A DNA stretch of 64,000 bases from an uncultured Pelagibacteraceae bacterium. GTDB lineage: Bacteria; Pseudomonadota; Alphaproteobacteria; Pelagibacterales; Pelagibacteraceae. Of this stretch, positions 1 to 9,686 are shown piece after piece. Below the pieces are notes generated by a model. The model saw only the letters and a program-made list of their open reading frames with translations. It was not told the origin of the DNA and ran no database searches. Position numbers and translations under genes: made by a program. Numbering within the stretch: the stretch's first letter is position 1; each line of letters starts with the position of its first letter. The stretch is from assembly GCA_902534465.1 (NCBI GenBank), contig CACAPU010000003.1, positions 33,142 through 97,141 on the forward strand. Reading direction: 5' to 3'.

Positions 1-1371
1 GTAGATGAATATCAAGATACAAATTATATACAAAGTGAATGGCTAAAATATTTAGCTGAATATAATCAAAATATTTGTTGCGTTGGAGATGATGATCAAT
101 CCATATACAGTTGGAGGGGTGCTGAAATTAAGAATTTTCTTCAATTCGAAAGTATTTACAAAAATACTAAAATTATCAGATTAGAAAAAAATTATAGATC
201 TACTCAAAATATTTTGAATGTTGCATCAAATATAATTGAAAATAACCAAAATAGAGTGGGAAAAAAACTTTTTACTGATCAAGAAGAAGGTGAGCTAGTA
301 TCTTTAAACTGCTTTAGAAATGTTAAAGATGAAGCAACTGAGATTAGTTCTAATATAGAAGAGTTTAAAAAAAAATTTTCATTAAATGAAGTTGCAATAC
401 TTGTCAGGGCAATATTTCAAACAAGAGAGTTTGAAGAAAGATTTTTGAAAATAGGCATACCTTACAGAATTATTGGAGGAATAAAATTTTATGAAAGAGC
501 CGAAGTAAAAGATTGTGTTGCCTATTTAAAAACAGTGTACCAACCACAAGATGATTTATCATTTGAGAGAATTTTAAATGTTCCGAGAAGATCTATTGGG
601 GATACAACTGTAAAAGCAATTAATAATTTTGCTAAATTAAATAAATGTTCTTTAGAAGTTGCTTCAAAAAAATTAATTGAACAGAACAAAATTAAGCCCA
701 AAACAAAAATAGGTTTGAATTCATTGTTAAATCTTTTAGCCAAATGGAGAAATGATTTAAATGAAAGAATGAGTCACAATAAACTTTTACAAACAATTTT
801 GGATGAATCTGGATATAGTGAAATGCTTAAGAATAAAAAAGATTTAGAAAATGAAAATAGGTTAGAAAATATAAAAGAATTACTAAATGCGATGAAAGAA
901 TTTGACAATTTAGAGAGTTTCTTGGAGCATGTTGCTCTCGCAACATCGTTAGACCAAGACTGGCAAAGCGAAAAGGTTAATTTAATGACAATTCATGCTT
1001 CTAAAGGTTTGGAGTTTGATGTTGTGTTTCTTCCAGGATGGGAAGAAGGTTTGTTTCCACATCAAAAAAGCATTGAAGAAAAAGGCGAAAGTGGACTGGA
1101 AGAGGAGAGAAGATTAGCTTACGTGTCTATTACTAGAGCAAAAAAACTTGCAAAGATATCATTCTCTATGAACAGATTTTATCAGGGTGACTGGATTGAT
1201 AGTATGGCATCAAGATTTGTTGATGAACTTCCTGACGAGTATATAAAAAAAAACAATAACTTTATAGACGAAAGAGAAGATGATTTTGAGTTCAACCAGG
1301 ATATAAATTTTGATAATGATAGCGAAATTAGAAGTCCAGGTTGGTTAAGATATCAAAAAAAATTAAAATGA
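1..1371 (+). CDS. uvrD: UvrD/PcrA-type superfamily 1 DNA helicase, 3' part
   Basis: ATP-driven 3'-5' DNA helicase of superfamily 1, acting in nucleotide excision repair, mismatch repair or removal of blocked replication forks. The gene starts upstream of the window and 456 residues are visible. Reading from base 1, helicase motif II appears at once (VDEYQDTN), followed by motif III (GDDDQSIYSWRGA). Later come the motif V region (TIHASKGLEFDVVFLPGWEEGLFP, in two adjoining blocks) and motif VI (EERRLAYVSITRAKK). A charged, low-complexity tail follows. Its stop codon overlaps the ATG of the next gene (ATGA). UvrD, PcrA and Rep are hard to separate without the N terminus. UvrB and UvrC are also encoded in this window, which fits a repair role. 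Confidence 0.93.
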   Translation, partial: VDEYQDTNYIQSEWLKYLAEYNQNICCVGDDDQSIYSWRGAEIKNFLQFESIYKNTKIIRLEKNYRSTQNILNVASNIIENNQNRVGKKLFTDQEEGELVSLNCFRNVKDEATEISSNIEEFKKKFSLNEVAILVRAIFQTREFEERFLKIGIPYRIIGGIKFYERAEVKDCVAYLKTVYQPQDDLSFERILNVPRRSIGDTTVKAINNFAKLNKCSLEVASKKLIEQNKIKPKTKIGLNSLLNLLAKWRNDLNERMSHNKLLQTILDESGYSEMLKNKKDLENENRLENIKELLNAMKEFDNLESFLEHVALATSLDQDWQSEKVNLMTIHASKGLEFDVVFLPGWEEGLFPHQKSIEEKGESGLEEERRLAYVSITRAKKLAKISFSMNRFYQGDWIDSMASRFVDELPDEYIKKNNNFIDEREDDFEFNQDINFDNDSEIRSPGWLRYQKKLK

Positions 1372-3053
1372 GTACTGAAATTAATAATATAATTGTAACA
1401 AATAATTTAGATGGATACATTCTGCCAAAAAATGATAACTATTTTACAGAGTATTCTAAAATTAACCATCTAAAATCTAATACAAATTTTTCTGGCTCAG
1501 CGGGATTTGCAATTTTTTTAAAAAATAAAAAATTTTTATTTGTTGATGGAAGGTATACTATTCAAGCAGAAATTGAGGCTGGAAAAAAATTTAAAGTTTG
1601 TGAAATTCCTTATGTTTGGCCAAAAAATATTATAAAGAAAAAAAGTAAAATTGGTTTTAATCCAAACCTCTTTACAAAGGAAACCTTAAATAAATATTTT
1701 GGAAATGAATACTGCTTAGTACCTGTAAATTTTGATTTTAATAATAAATATAAATATAAATATAAAAATAAAAATCAATTTTTTTCTTTGAATTCTATTG
1801 TGGCAGGTGAAAGTGTGAATAAAAAAATTAATCGATTAATAAACATCATGAAAAAAAAAAGAATTGATTATAACTTCATAAGCTCAGGTGAAAATATTTG
1901 TTGGCTTCTAAATATAAGAGGTAAGGATTTGCCTAATTCCCCTGTTGCTAATTGTAAAATAGTATTAACAAAAAATAAAAAAATATATTTTTTCTCTGAT
2001 CGTGATAAAATTAATAAAATAAAATTTAGTCTAAAAAAATTTAAAATATATTTTTTTGATGAAAATAGTATTTTGAAATGTTTAATTAATCTTGAAAAAG
2101 GAAATTTTTGTATTGATAGCAAAACCTGTTCAGTTTTCGAAGAGAGCTTAATAAGTTATAAATTTAAAATTATTGAAAGAAAAGATCCTATTTATATTTT
2201 GAAATCTTTAAAAAATAGAACAGAAATAAAGAATATGATTAAAGCTCACATTGAAGATGGTATCGCTCTAACAAAATTTTTATATTGGGCAAAAAATCAA
2301 AAATTCAATAATCTCACAGAAAAAAAAATTGAAAAAAAACTAGAAAGTTTTAGAAAAAGAAGTGAGAATTATTTATACCCAAGTTTTGATACAATTGCTG
2401 GATCTGGACCGAATGGAGCAATTATACACTATAGGTCAGATAAATTTTCAAATAGATTAATAAAAAAAAATGATTTACTACTAGTTGATTCTGGAGGCCA
2501 ATATAAATGGGGAACTACGGATGTGACAAGGACAATATGTTTTTCTAAAGCCAAAAATAAAATCAAAGATATATTTACAAGAGTATTAAAAGGTCATATT
2601 GCTGTAGCTCTATCAAATATAAATCAAATGAAAAATGGACATAATATTGATAGATTAGCCAGAAAAAGTCTTAATTCTATTGGCTTAGATTATCGTCACG
2701 GCACAGGGCATGGAGTTGGAGCATTTCTTAATGTTCATGAAGGACCTCAAGGAATATCGAAAAATAATTATGTGCGATTAAAAGAGGGAATGGTTTTAAG
2801 TAATGAGCCTGGATTTTATAAAAAAAACGACTTTGGAATAAGAATTGAAAATTTAGTTTTTATAAGAAAGAAAAAATCAAAACTTTTTTTTGAAAATTTA
2901 ACATTTGCACCAATAGATTTAGACTTAATTAATTATAAACTAATGACTAAAATAGAAAAAAATTATTTATTTAAATATCATTATGATGTTTATAAAAACC
3001 TTTCATCATTTTTAAATGATAATGAAAGAAAATGGTTAGCTAGTTTAATCTAA
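1368..3053 (+). CDS. pepP: Xaa-Pro aminopeptidase (M24B family)
   Basis: Cytoplasmic metallopeptidase that removes an N-terminal residue preceding proline; 561 residues. The N-terminal half resembles the creatinase-N fold (GYILPKNDNYFTEYS). The C-terminal half is the pita-bread catalytic domain. Its five metal ligands are visible: Asp near 373 (LLVDSGGQY) and Asp near 384 (TTDVTRT), His near 447 (HGTGHGVG), Glu near 479 (SNEPGFY) and Glu near 494 (IRIENL). I chose the ATG at 1368, which overlaps the upstream TGA; an in-frame TTG at 1341 would lie inside the helicase gene. The 3' end overlaps the end of ligA on the other strand by 9 bp. Length and domain order match eukaryote-like bacterial PepP rather than the shorter PepQ. 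Confidence 0.9.
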   Translation: MSTEINNIIVTNNLDGYILPKNDNYFTEYSKINHLKSNTNFSGSAGFAIFLKNKKFLFVDGRYTIQAEIEAGKKFKVCEIPYVWPKNIIKKKSKIGFNPNLFTKETLNKYFGNEYCLVPVNFDFNNKYKYKYKNKNQFFSLNSIVAGESVNKKINRLINIMKKKRIDYNFISSGENICWLLNIRGKDLPNSPVANCKIVLTKNKKIYFFSDRDKINKIKFSLKKFKIYFFDENSILKCLINLEKGNFCIDSKTCSVFEESLISYKFKIIERKDPIYILKSLKNRTEIKNMIKAHIEDGIALTKFLYWAKNQKFNNLTEKKIEKKLESFRKRSENYLYPSFDTIAGSGPNGAIIHYRSDKFSNRLIKKNDLLLVDSGGQYKWGTTDVTRTICFSKAKNKIKDIFTRVLKGHIAVALSNINQMKNGHNIDRLARKSLNSIGLDYRHGTGHGVGAFLNVHEGPQGISKNNYVRLKEGMVLSNEPGFYKKNDFGIRIENLVFIRKKKSKLFFENLTFAPIDLDLINYKLMTKIEKNYLFKYHYDVYKNLSSFLNDNERKWLASLI

Positions 3054-5057
3054 TAAATTAAGCCATTCTTTTTGGGATATAATTCTAATTCCTAAATTTT
3101 TAGCTTGTTCTATTTTTTTACTTGTGGGTTTTTCTCCAACTATTAAATATTTTAATTTTTTATTTACCGAACTTACTACTGATCCAGAATTTTTTTCTAT
3201 TAAAGATTTTGCCTCAGCTCTACTCATATCTGATAGCTTACCTGTAAACATAAATGTATTATTTAAAAGTTTACCATTTTTATTTAATTTGAGATCAGAA
3301 ATATTTAAAATTAAAGATAGCTTTTCAATCACACTATAGTTTAATTTATTTTTAAAAAATTTTTTTAAAGAGTTTATTTGCGTATCTCCAATTCCGTCTA
3401 TATTTAAAAATTCATTCAACTTATTTTTATCAACAAAACTCATGAAATTTTTTAAAGACTTGGTATAATCTGCTAAAAGTTTTGCATTTTCTATACCGAT
3501 ATGTCTTATCCCAATAGCATATAAAAATCTTTCAAATGAAACTTTTTTGGATTGATCTATTGAGTATTTTAAATTTGATACTGAAAGATTTCCCCAACCA
3601 TCCAAGTTTGAAATTTTGTTATAGTCTAAATTATATATATCTTGTGGAAATCTAATTAAGTTTAGGTCCCAAAAATTTTCTACTACTTTTTTTCCAAGAC
3701 CATCAATATTCATTGCTTCTTTAGATATAAAATGCTTAATTTTTTCAATTGCAATTTTTTCGCAATCATAACCTTCATTAGTGCATCTTCTTACAGCATC
3801 ATATTTTTTTGTTATTCTGTTAAGCTCTTTAATAGTTTCTGATCCGCAGGAGGGGCATTTACTAGGAAATATAAATTTATTTGATTTTCTATTTCTTTTT
3901 TTTAAATCTACATGTATGACATGTGGAATCACATCTCCAGCTCTCTCTATTTTGACTGTATCTCCAATTCTTATATCTTTTCTAATTATTTCATCTTCAT
4001 TGTGAAGTGTAGCATTTGAGACCACAACTCCTCCAATATTTACTGGTTTTATTCTTGCAACTGGTGTTAACGCACCAGTTCTACCAACTTGAACACTTAT
4101 ATCCGTTATTTGAGAATATGCGCTATCTGCAGAAAATTTATGAGCTATTGCCCACCTAGGCGAATTTGCAGTAAAACCTAATCTTTTTTGAAGTTCAAGA
4201 CTATTAATTTTATAAACTAAACCATCGACATCATATTCTAAATTAAATCTATTGTTTTCAAATTTTTTGTGAAAATTAACTAAATCATTAATAGTTTTTA
4301 ATATTTTATTATGCTCGTTAATCTTAAATCCCCATTTTTTTAATGAAATTAAAAAATCTGATTGTTTCGTTATTGTATCATTATTGAAATAACCATAAGT
4401 GTATGCAGTAAAATTTAATGGAATTTTTTTTGTTTCTTCAGGGTTTTTTTGTCTTAATGAGCCAGATGCTGCATTTCTTGGATTTGCAAAATTATTTTTT
4501 AATTTTTTAAAATCATTTTTTTTTATAAAAACTTCTCCTCTTATATCAATATCTTTCGGGAAATCCTTGTAAGAAATTTTCTTTGGTATATCCTTAATCG
4601 TTTTTAAATTTTCTGTGATAACTTCTCCTGAGGAACCATCTCCTCTTGAAGTACCCATAACCAATAAGCCATTTTTATAAGTTAATGATGCTGAAATACC
4701 ATCTATTTTTGGCTCAACACTATACTCAATTTTTATTTTTTTATTTAAATAATTAAAAATTTTTTTTTCAAAATTTTCTAGGTCTTCCGTGCTAAAAGCA
4801 TTTGACAATGATAACATTTTTACTCTGTGATTAAATTTAATAAAATTTTTGGAAGGTTCGTAGCCTAGAGAATTTGATGGGGACAAATCACTTTTTAAAA
4901 ATATGTATTTTTTTTCAAGATCTAATATTTCTTTTTTAATCTCATCATAATCTTTATCTGATATTTCAGGTGAACTATTTTCAAAGTATAACTTATTGTG
5001 TTTGGTTAATTCTTTAATTTTTTTTTTATAATATTTTTGAATTTCCTTATCAGTCAT
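3045..5057 (-). CDS. ligA: NAD+-dependent DNA ligase LigA
   Basis: Seals nicks in duplex DNA using NAD+, joining Okazaki fragments and finishing repair; 670 residues, the usual length. The adenylation-site lysine is K117 in the motif KIDG. Nucleotidyltransferase motifs follow (SRGDGSSGEVIT, IDIRGEV, YDVDGLVYK). Then come the OB fold, the four-cysteine zinc finger (CPSCGS ... RRCTNEGYDCEK), helix-hairpin-helix repeats and a C-terminal BRCT domain (about 595-670). It is the last gene of the long minus-strand operon, 9 bp after bamD. In many alphaproteobacteria recN lies between bamD and ligA; here it does not. Confidence 0.97.
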   Translation of the reverse strand: MTDKEIQKYYKKKIKELTKHNKLYFENSSPEISDKDYDEIKKEILDLEKKYIFLKSDLSPSNSLGYEPSKNFIKFNHRVKMLSLSNAFSTEDLENFEKKIFNYLNKKIKIEYSVEPKIDGISASLTYKNGLLVMGTSRGDGSSGEVITENLKTIKDIPKKISYKDFPKDIDIRGEVFIKKNDFKKLKNNFANPRNAASGSLRQKNPEETKKIPLNFTAYTYGYFNNDTITKQSDFLISLKKWGFKINEHNKILKTINDLVNFHKKFENNRFNLEYDVDGLVYKINSLELQKRLGFTANSPRWAIAHKFSADSAYSQITDISVQVGRTGALTPVARIKPVNIGGVVVSNATLHNEDEIIRKDIRIGDTVKIERAGDVIPHVIHVDLKKRNRKSNKFIFPSKCPSCGSETIKELNRITKKYDAVRRCTNEGYDCEKIAIEKIKHFISKEAMNIDGLGKKVVENFWDLNLIRFPQDIYNLDYNKISNLDGWGNLSVSNLKYSIDQSKKVSFERFLYAIGIRHIGIENAKLLADYTKSLKNFMSFVDKNKLNEFLNIDGIGDTQINSLKKFFKNKLNYSVIEKLSLILNISDLKLNKNGKLLNNTFMFTGKLSDMSRAEAKSLIEKNSGSVVSSVNKKLKYLIVGEKPTSKKIEQAKNLGIRIISQKEWLNLLD

Positions 5058-5066
5058 TTATCTCAA

Positions 5067-5906
5067 TTACTTTAATAATTCTTTAAATTTATTAAGTAAA
5101 GATTTTTGCTTTTTGAAATCTTTGTCCAGTTTAGGGTTTTTATAATTTTTATTTAAAATTTTATATGACCTTTCATACCATTCACTTGATTGGTAATTAT
5201 AACCCAATAAAACTGTATATTTTTTTGCCTCATCTACGAGGCCTAACTTGTAGTTTAATTCAACTAATCTATATAAAGCTTCTTCCACGTAAATAGTAGT
5301 ATCGTATTCATTTACTATTTTTTTATATCTATTCATTGCTGGTATCCATTTCTCTCGATCTAAATAATATTTTGCAAGATATAACTCTTTAGATGCTAAA
5401 ATTTCCTCAATAAGTTCAAGTTTAAAATTCGCATCTTCAGCAAATTCGGTATTAGGAAAATCTTTAATAATTAAATTAAAATATTCTTTTGCCTTTATGA
5501 TCTCCCCAAGATCTTTTTTCTCATCTATAATCTGATTATAATGGCATATAGCCAAAAGATAGTAAGCATAATCAGTATTTGGGTGGTTTTTGTATTTGTC
5601 TAAAAATCTTTCTAATTCTAGTATTGAGTCATCAAAATATAGTTGAGAATAATATGCATAGGCAGCCATTAAAGTTGATCTGGGTGCCCAAACTGACTGT
5701 GGGTATAATAACTCAACCTCATTAAATTTTTTTACAGCAAAAAATATATCTCCTTTGTTAAACTCTTTCATTCCTTCGTTATAAGCTTCTATCATTTGCA
5801 TTTCTAAGTTATCTTCTTTAATTATAGAAATTCTTTCCTCTTTTTCTGAACAAGAACTTAAAATTATTAGTATAAAAAATAATTTTAAAAAGTTACAAAT
5901 TTTCAT
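5067..5906 (-). CDS. bamD: Outer membrane assembly lipoprotein BamD
   Basis: Essential lipoprotein of the BAM complex, which inserts beta-barrel proteins into the outer membrane; 279 residues. It has a short hydrophobic signal and a lipobox ending in Cys at about residue 19 (LSSC). Tandem TPR-like helical repeats rich in aromatic residues follow (YAYYSQLYFDDSILELERF, YAYYLLAICHYNQI). Its place between lpxC and ligA is the normal alphaproteobacterial setting, which supports BamD over other TPR lipoproteins. Confidence 0.93.
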   Translation of the reverse strand: MKICNFLKLFFILIILSSCSEKEERISIIKEDNLEMQMIEAYNEGMKEFNKGDIFFAVKKFNEVELLYPQSVWAPRSTLMAAYAYYSQLYFDDSILELERFLDKYKNHPNTDYAYYLLAICHYNQIIDEKKDLGEIIKAKEYFNLIIKDFPNTEFAEDANFKLELIEEILASKELYLAKYYLDREKWIPAMNRYKKIVNEYDTTIYVEEALYRLVELNYKLGLVDEAKKYTVLLGYNYQSSEWYERSYKILNKNYKNPKLDKDFKKQKSLLNKFKELLK

Positions 5907-5944
5907 TGAAGAATCTTAACAGAATTTTTTTAAAATTCTAATTT

Positions 5945-6868
5945 TTATGCAATTGATTTTAAATTATGACGGTTACTTACAATCGAGTGAGGTAAGCTTT
6001 TACCCTTTATCTCAAGCAAAGAATAATTTCTATTATCGCTAAAAACCTTTCTTAATAATTTGTTTGTCAAACTGTGACCACCATATCTACATTTAACAGA
6101 TCCAATTATTCTATAGCCAACTAAATATAAATCACCCATACAATCAAGTATTTTATGATTTACAAATTCTTTTTCATTTCGGAGACCTCCTTGATTTAAA
6201 ATTTTATCATCTTTTACAACAATCGCATTATCTAGTGATCCACCTTTACCTAAACCTAACTTTTTGAGTTTCTCTATATCTTCATAAAGACAAAATGTTC
6301 TTGAATTAAAAACATCATTTAAATCGTCTTCAAAAACGTTAACTTTATTCTTTTGACTTTTGATTAATTGGTTTTTGAAATTAACTTCATACTCTATCTC
6401 TAAAGTTGTATTAGATTTATCGATAGATATATATTTATCTCCTTCTACGAATTCTATAAAATTATTTATCTTAACTAGTTTAATAGGTACATCACTACTT
6501 TTTAGACCAGTTTCTTTTATAATCTTTATAAAATCTTTAGCTGAACCATCTAATATTGGTACTTCTTGTGAGTCTAACTCCACTATTGCATTATCTAATC
6601 CAATGCCAAAAAATGCTGCCATTAAGTGTTCAATTGTTGAAACTTTAACACCATACTTATTTGATATTGTTGTACAAAGATTTGCATCACTCACATTTTC
6701 AAAGTTTGGAATAACTATGTTGTTTAATTTTAAATCTGTTCTTTTGAATATAATACCTGAATTAGGAAATGATGGTAAGATATTTAAGTTTACATTTTTA
6801 CCAGTGTGAATACCAACACCAGATAACGAAATTTTATTTGAAATGGTTGTTTGTGATAATACTGACAT
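5945..6868 (-). CDS. lpxC: UDP-3-O-acyl-N-acetylglucosamine deacetylase LpxC
   Basis: Zinc enzyme for the committed step of lipid A synthesis, so the cell makes LPS; 307 residues, normal length. Visible metal-site motifs are STIEHLMAA (His) and HKILDCMGDLYLVG (His and Asp). The substrate-channel motif GVGIHTGK is near the N terminus and HSIVSNRH is near the C terminus. I chose the ATG at 6868; a GTG lies one codon upstream. In most proteobacteria lpxC follows ftsZ, but here it follows ftsA after a 62-bp gap. Confidence 0.97.
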   Translation of the reverse strand: MSVLSQTTISNKISLSGVGIHTGKNVNLNILPSFPNSGIIFKRTDLKLNNIVIPNFENVSDANLCTTISNKYGVKVSTIEHLMAAFFGIGLDNAIVELDSQEVPILDGSAKDFIKIIKETGLKSSDVPIKLVKINNFIEFVEGDKYISIDKSNTTLEIEYEVNFKNQLIKSQKNKVNVFEDDLNDVFNSRTFCLYEDIEKLKKLGLGKGGSLDNAIVVKDDKILNQGGLRNEKEFVNHKILDCMGDLYLVGYRIIGSVKCRYGGHSLTNKLLRKVFSDNRNYSLLEIKGKSLPHSIVSNRHNLKSIA

Positions 6869-6930
6869 CACTAAAATATACAGAAATCAGTTTTAGTTTA
6901 ATATTCAAGTAATATTACAAGAAAATACAA

Positions 6931-8097
6931 CTATTTTGAAAATAGGTTGAAAAAACTTTCAAAAATCCCTGATTTTTTATACTTTTTTTTTGTTTGTGTG
7001 TAAGAACTTTCGTTACTTTTAAAATAATTTAGACCAGACTCACATATTAATGAATCTTTCTCATCAAAAAATATTAGTTCTGAAAGTACTTTTTGTTCAT
7101 TAAAATTGAATGAATTTGACAATATTTTAGAACCACTGCCAATAAATATTACATGAAATTTATGAATTGTATTTGTATTTATATAAGGATTATTTGAATA
7201 AATCGATAAATTTATTATTTCTTTAACTCTTTCTTCTATTACTTGTTTCAATAATTGAACTGAATTTTTTCTATTTAAAATTTTTTTAAATGGATTCATA
7301 TTATTTAAAATACTTTTATTTAAATATAGTTGATCCTCATTTTTATTAAAATTTATTTTTAACTCTTCGGAATATTTATAATCTAAATTTAAAATTTTTG
7401 AGATATCTTTGGTAATTGTATTACCTCCGATTGCTATTGTATTAAAATATTTAAATTTGTTATTATTTAAAATAACACAACAAGTTTTATTAAAACCGAT
7501 ATCCAAAAATATTAAATTCTTTTTATTTCTAAATTTTTGATTATAGAAAAATGTCTTCACATAGGTTGAGCAATATAAATTTGATATATTTAAATTATTT
7601 TTTTTAAAAACATCATAAATTTTTTTTGTAATGTTTTTGCTTAAACAGAGAAATTTAATTTCAAGAATTAAAGATTTAATTTTTAATTCTTTATTAATTT
7701 CCTCCAATTTTTTTTTTTCATCGATAGTGATACTATTAATTTTAAGATGAATTACTTGATCTTTGAAATAATTTTGTGAAACTATAAAATGAGCCTCTTC
7801 AATTAAATTTTCATAAACTAATTCTAATTTGGTCTGTTGATCAAAAACTTTTTTTATACTTACATCAACAGAATAATAATCAGTCGAATCATACAATACG
7901 ATGACATTTTCAATGTGAGTAGATAAGTACTTCTCAGCATTTTTAATCAATTTTATTAATGAATTTTCTATACTTGCACCTTCAAGGTTATTAATAATTG
8001 TTTCGGTTGAAGAATAAACATTTTTTGACTTTTCATTGTATACCTCTAATCTAAGATTTTTTGATCCAAAATCTATTATAGTCTCTAAATTACTCAT
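6931..8097 (-). CDS. ftsA: Cell division protein FtsA
   Basis: Actin-like ATPase that tethers FtsZ filaments to the membrane; 388 residues. The sequence is divergent but keeps the landmarks. These are an N-terminal phosphate-1 loop (IDFGSKNLRL), the phosphate-2 motif (FLDIGFNKTC), the FtsA/PilM-type segment AIGGNTITKDIS, and a C-terminal amphipathic membrane-targeting helix (GIFESFFNLFSK). The start overlaps the end of ftsQ by 8 bp. FtsZ, its usual downstream neighbour, lies about 15 kb away at the head of the same operon. Confidence 0.93.
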   Translation of the reverse strand: MSNLETIIDFGSKNLRLEVYNEKSKNVYSSTETIINNLEGASIENSLIKLIKNAEKYLSTHIENVIVLYDSTDYYSVDVSIKKVFDQQTKLELVYENLIEEAHFIVSQNYFKDQVIHLKINSITIDEKKKLEEINKELKIKSLILEIKFLCLSKNITKKIYDVFKKNNLNISNLYCSTYVKTFFYNQKFRNKKNLIFLDIGFNKTCCVILNNNKFKYFNTIAIGGNTITKDISKILNLDYKYSEELKINFNKNEDQLYLNKSILNNMNPFKKILNRKNSVQLLKQVIEERVKEIINLSIYSNNPYINTNTIHKFHVIFIGSGSKILSNSFNFNEQKVLSELIFFDEKDSLICESGLNYFKSNESSYTQTKKKYKKSGIFESFFNLFSK

Positions 8098-8785
8098 TAC
8101 GATTTGTTAATACAATTTGATTATTTACTCGTAAGTCAACAATTTTAATTTTTCCTAATTTATTATTATTTAATAATTCTTTATAAATAAATATTGATTT
8201 CTCAATTTTTTTTGATGGAAGTTTCACCAAAAGCCCATCTGAAAATGATAAATCCCATCTTTTATTTTTAAAATAATAATATTTTTCGATTTTATTTACT
8301 TCTAAACCATTAATATTTAAAATTTTCTGTAAATTTAAAAACTCATTTATTTCAAAATTTCCAAATATTTCGGGTATTTTATTTTTTTCTATAATTTGAT
8401 TTGAATTAATAAACTTTCCATTTTGGCCTATAAAAAAATTTTCTCCTTCTTTAAAAGTTTTTCCGAGTATTACTGTTTTAGATAAATTGATATTTATTGT
8501 GGAAGGTATAACTTTATTTACATATATATTTTCTAAAAATTTATATTTACTTAATTTTTCTAAAACTCTATCTTCGCTTAATTTAAAAATATTAATATTT
8601 TGAAAATTTTTAAGATCAATTTCTATCATTTTTTTTTCATTACTAGATAGCCCATTTATATTTATTATCTTTAAACCAAACAGATCATGATAATTTTTTA
8701 AGAATTGAAAATTAAATACTGAACTTAAAAAAATAAAAAAAAACAAGTATAAATATATTCTATATTTACTTATTGATTGAAGCAT
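8090..8785 (-). CDS. ftsQ: Cell division protein FtsQ
   Basis: Bitopic inner-membrane divisome protein linking early and late division proteins; 231 residues, on the short side. One N-terminal transmembrane helix (YLYLFFFIFLSSVFNF) is followed by a POTRA domain (GLKIININGLSSNEKK) and the FtsQ beta domain (SDGLLVKLPSK). The first 20 bp overlap the end of ddl. Assignment rests on architecture and the ddl-ftsQ-ftsA context, because primary sequence conservation in this family is low. Confidence 0.9.
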   Translation of the reverse strand: MLQSISKYRIYLYLFFFIFLSSVFNFQFLKNYHDLFGLKIININGLSSNEKKMIEIDLKNFQNINIFKLSEDRVLEKLSKYKFLENIYVNKVIPSTININLSKTVILGKTFKEGENFFIGQNGKFINSNQIIEKNKIPEIFGNFEINEFLNLQKILNINGLEVNKIEKYYYFKNKRWDLSFSDGLLVKLPSKKIEKSIFIYKELLNNNKLGKIKIVDLRVNNQIVLTNRNE

Positions 8786-9686
8786 CTTCCATTATTTCCT
8801 CTATAAGTCTTTTAAAACTAATTTTTTGGTGACTTGCAATTTCTGGGACCAAAGAAAGTGAGGTCATGCCAGGTTGAGTATTAAGTTCCAATAAATAAAA
8901 TTTGTTATTGTAAAACCTAAAATCAGACCTAGATACGCCTCTACATTTTAATAGTTTATGTGCTTTCATAGCTATAGAGTTAACTTTCTTAAAATTTTCA
9001 TGACTTATATTTACTGGTATAATATGTTCTGTTTTAGCACTTGCACTATATTTTGCTTTGTAATCGTAAAATTTTCTTTTTGGTTTTAGCTCTATAATTC
9101 CAAGTTTTTTATTTCCTAGAATTGCTGCCTGGATTTCTCTTCCTGGAATATATTTTTCTATTAAAATTTCTTTAAATTTTTCTAGTTTATTTAAATTAGA
9201 AATAAAATTTTTTTTATAAGTTATATATACTCCAACACTTGAGCCTTCATTAATTGGTTTTAAAACAACTGGAAATTTCAACTTTTGATCAACTTTTTTA
9301 ATAATATTTTTAAAATTGATATTATTTTTAAATTGAAATTTAATATATGGAGGTGTCAGAATTTTATTTTTAATAAATATTTTTTTAGATATTTCTTTAT
9401 CAATTGCAAGTGATGAAGATAGCACACCTGAATGAGTATATTTAATTTCTTCAGACTCAAGTATCGCCTGAATAAAACCATCCTCTCCATATCTACCATG
9501 CAAAAGATTTAAAACCAAATCTGGTCTGAATTTTCTTAATTTTTTTACAAAATTTCCATCAGGTTCAGTTAATAAAATATTATATTTTCTATCTTTTTTT
9601 AATTCTTTAATAACGCTTTTTGCTGTTATTAAACTAATCTCTCTTTCATTTGAGTATCCACCAGCTAAAGTTAATATCTTAATCAC
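8766..9686 (-). CDS. ddl: D-alanine--D-alanine ligase Ddl
   Basis: ATP-grasp enzyme making the D-Ala-D-Ala dipeptide that MurF adds to the peptidoglycan precursor; 306 residues, normal length. Signature segments are HGRYGEDGFIQAILE, THSGVLSSSLAIDK, NEGSSVGVY and LELNTQPGMTSLSLVPE. The start codon is GTG and overlaps the murB stop as TAGTG, which implies coupled translation. Confidence 0.96.
   Translation of the reverse strand: MIKILTLAGGYSNEREISLITAKSVIKELKKDRKYNILLTEPDGNFVKKLRKFRPDLVLNLLHGRYGEDGFIQAILESEEIKYTHSGVLSSSLAIDKEISKKIFIKNKILTPPYIKFQFKNNINFKNIIKKVDQKLKFPVVLKPINEGSSVGVYITYKKNFISNLNKLEKFKEILIEKYIPGREIQAAILGNKKLGIIELKPKRKFYDYKAKYSASAKTEHIIPVNISHENFKKVNSIAMKAHKLLKCRGVSRSDFRFYNNKFYLLELNTQPGMTSLSLVPEIASHQKISFKRLIEEIMEDASINK

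Noticed and set aside
6360..6809. A 149-codon plus-strand frame inside lpxC
   Set aside because: It is antisense to conserved LpxC motifs and has no independent support.
6909..6918. GTAATATTAC palindrome in the ftsA-lpxC gap as an operator
   Set aside because: Ten AT-rich bases with no second copy; likely chance in this genome.
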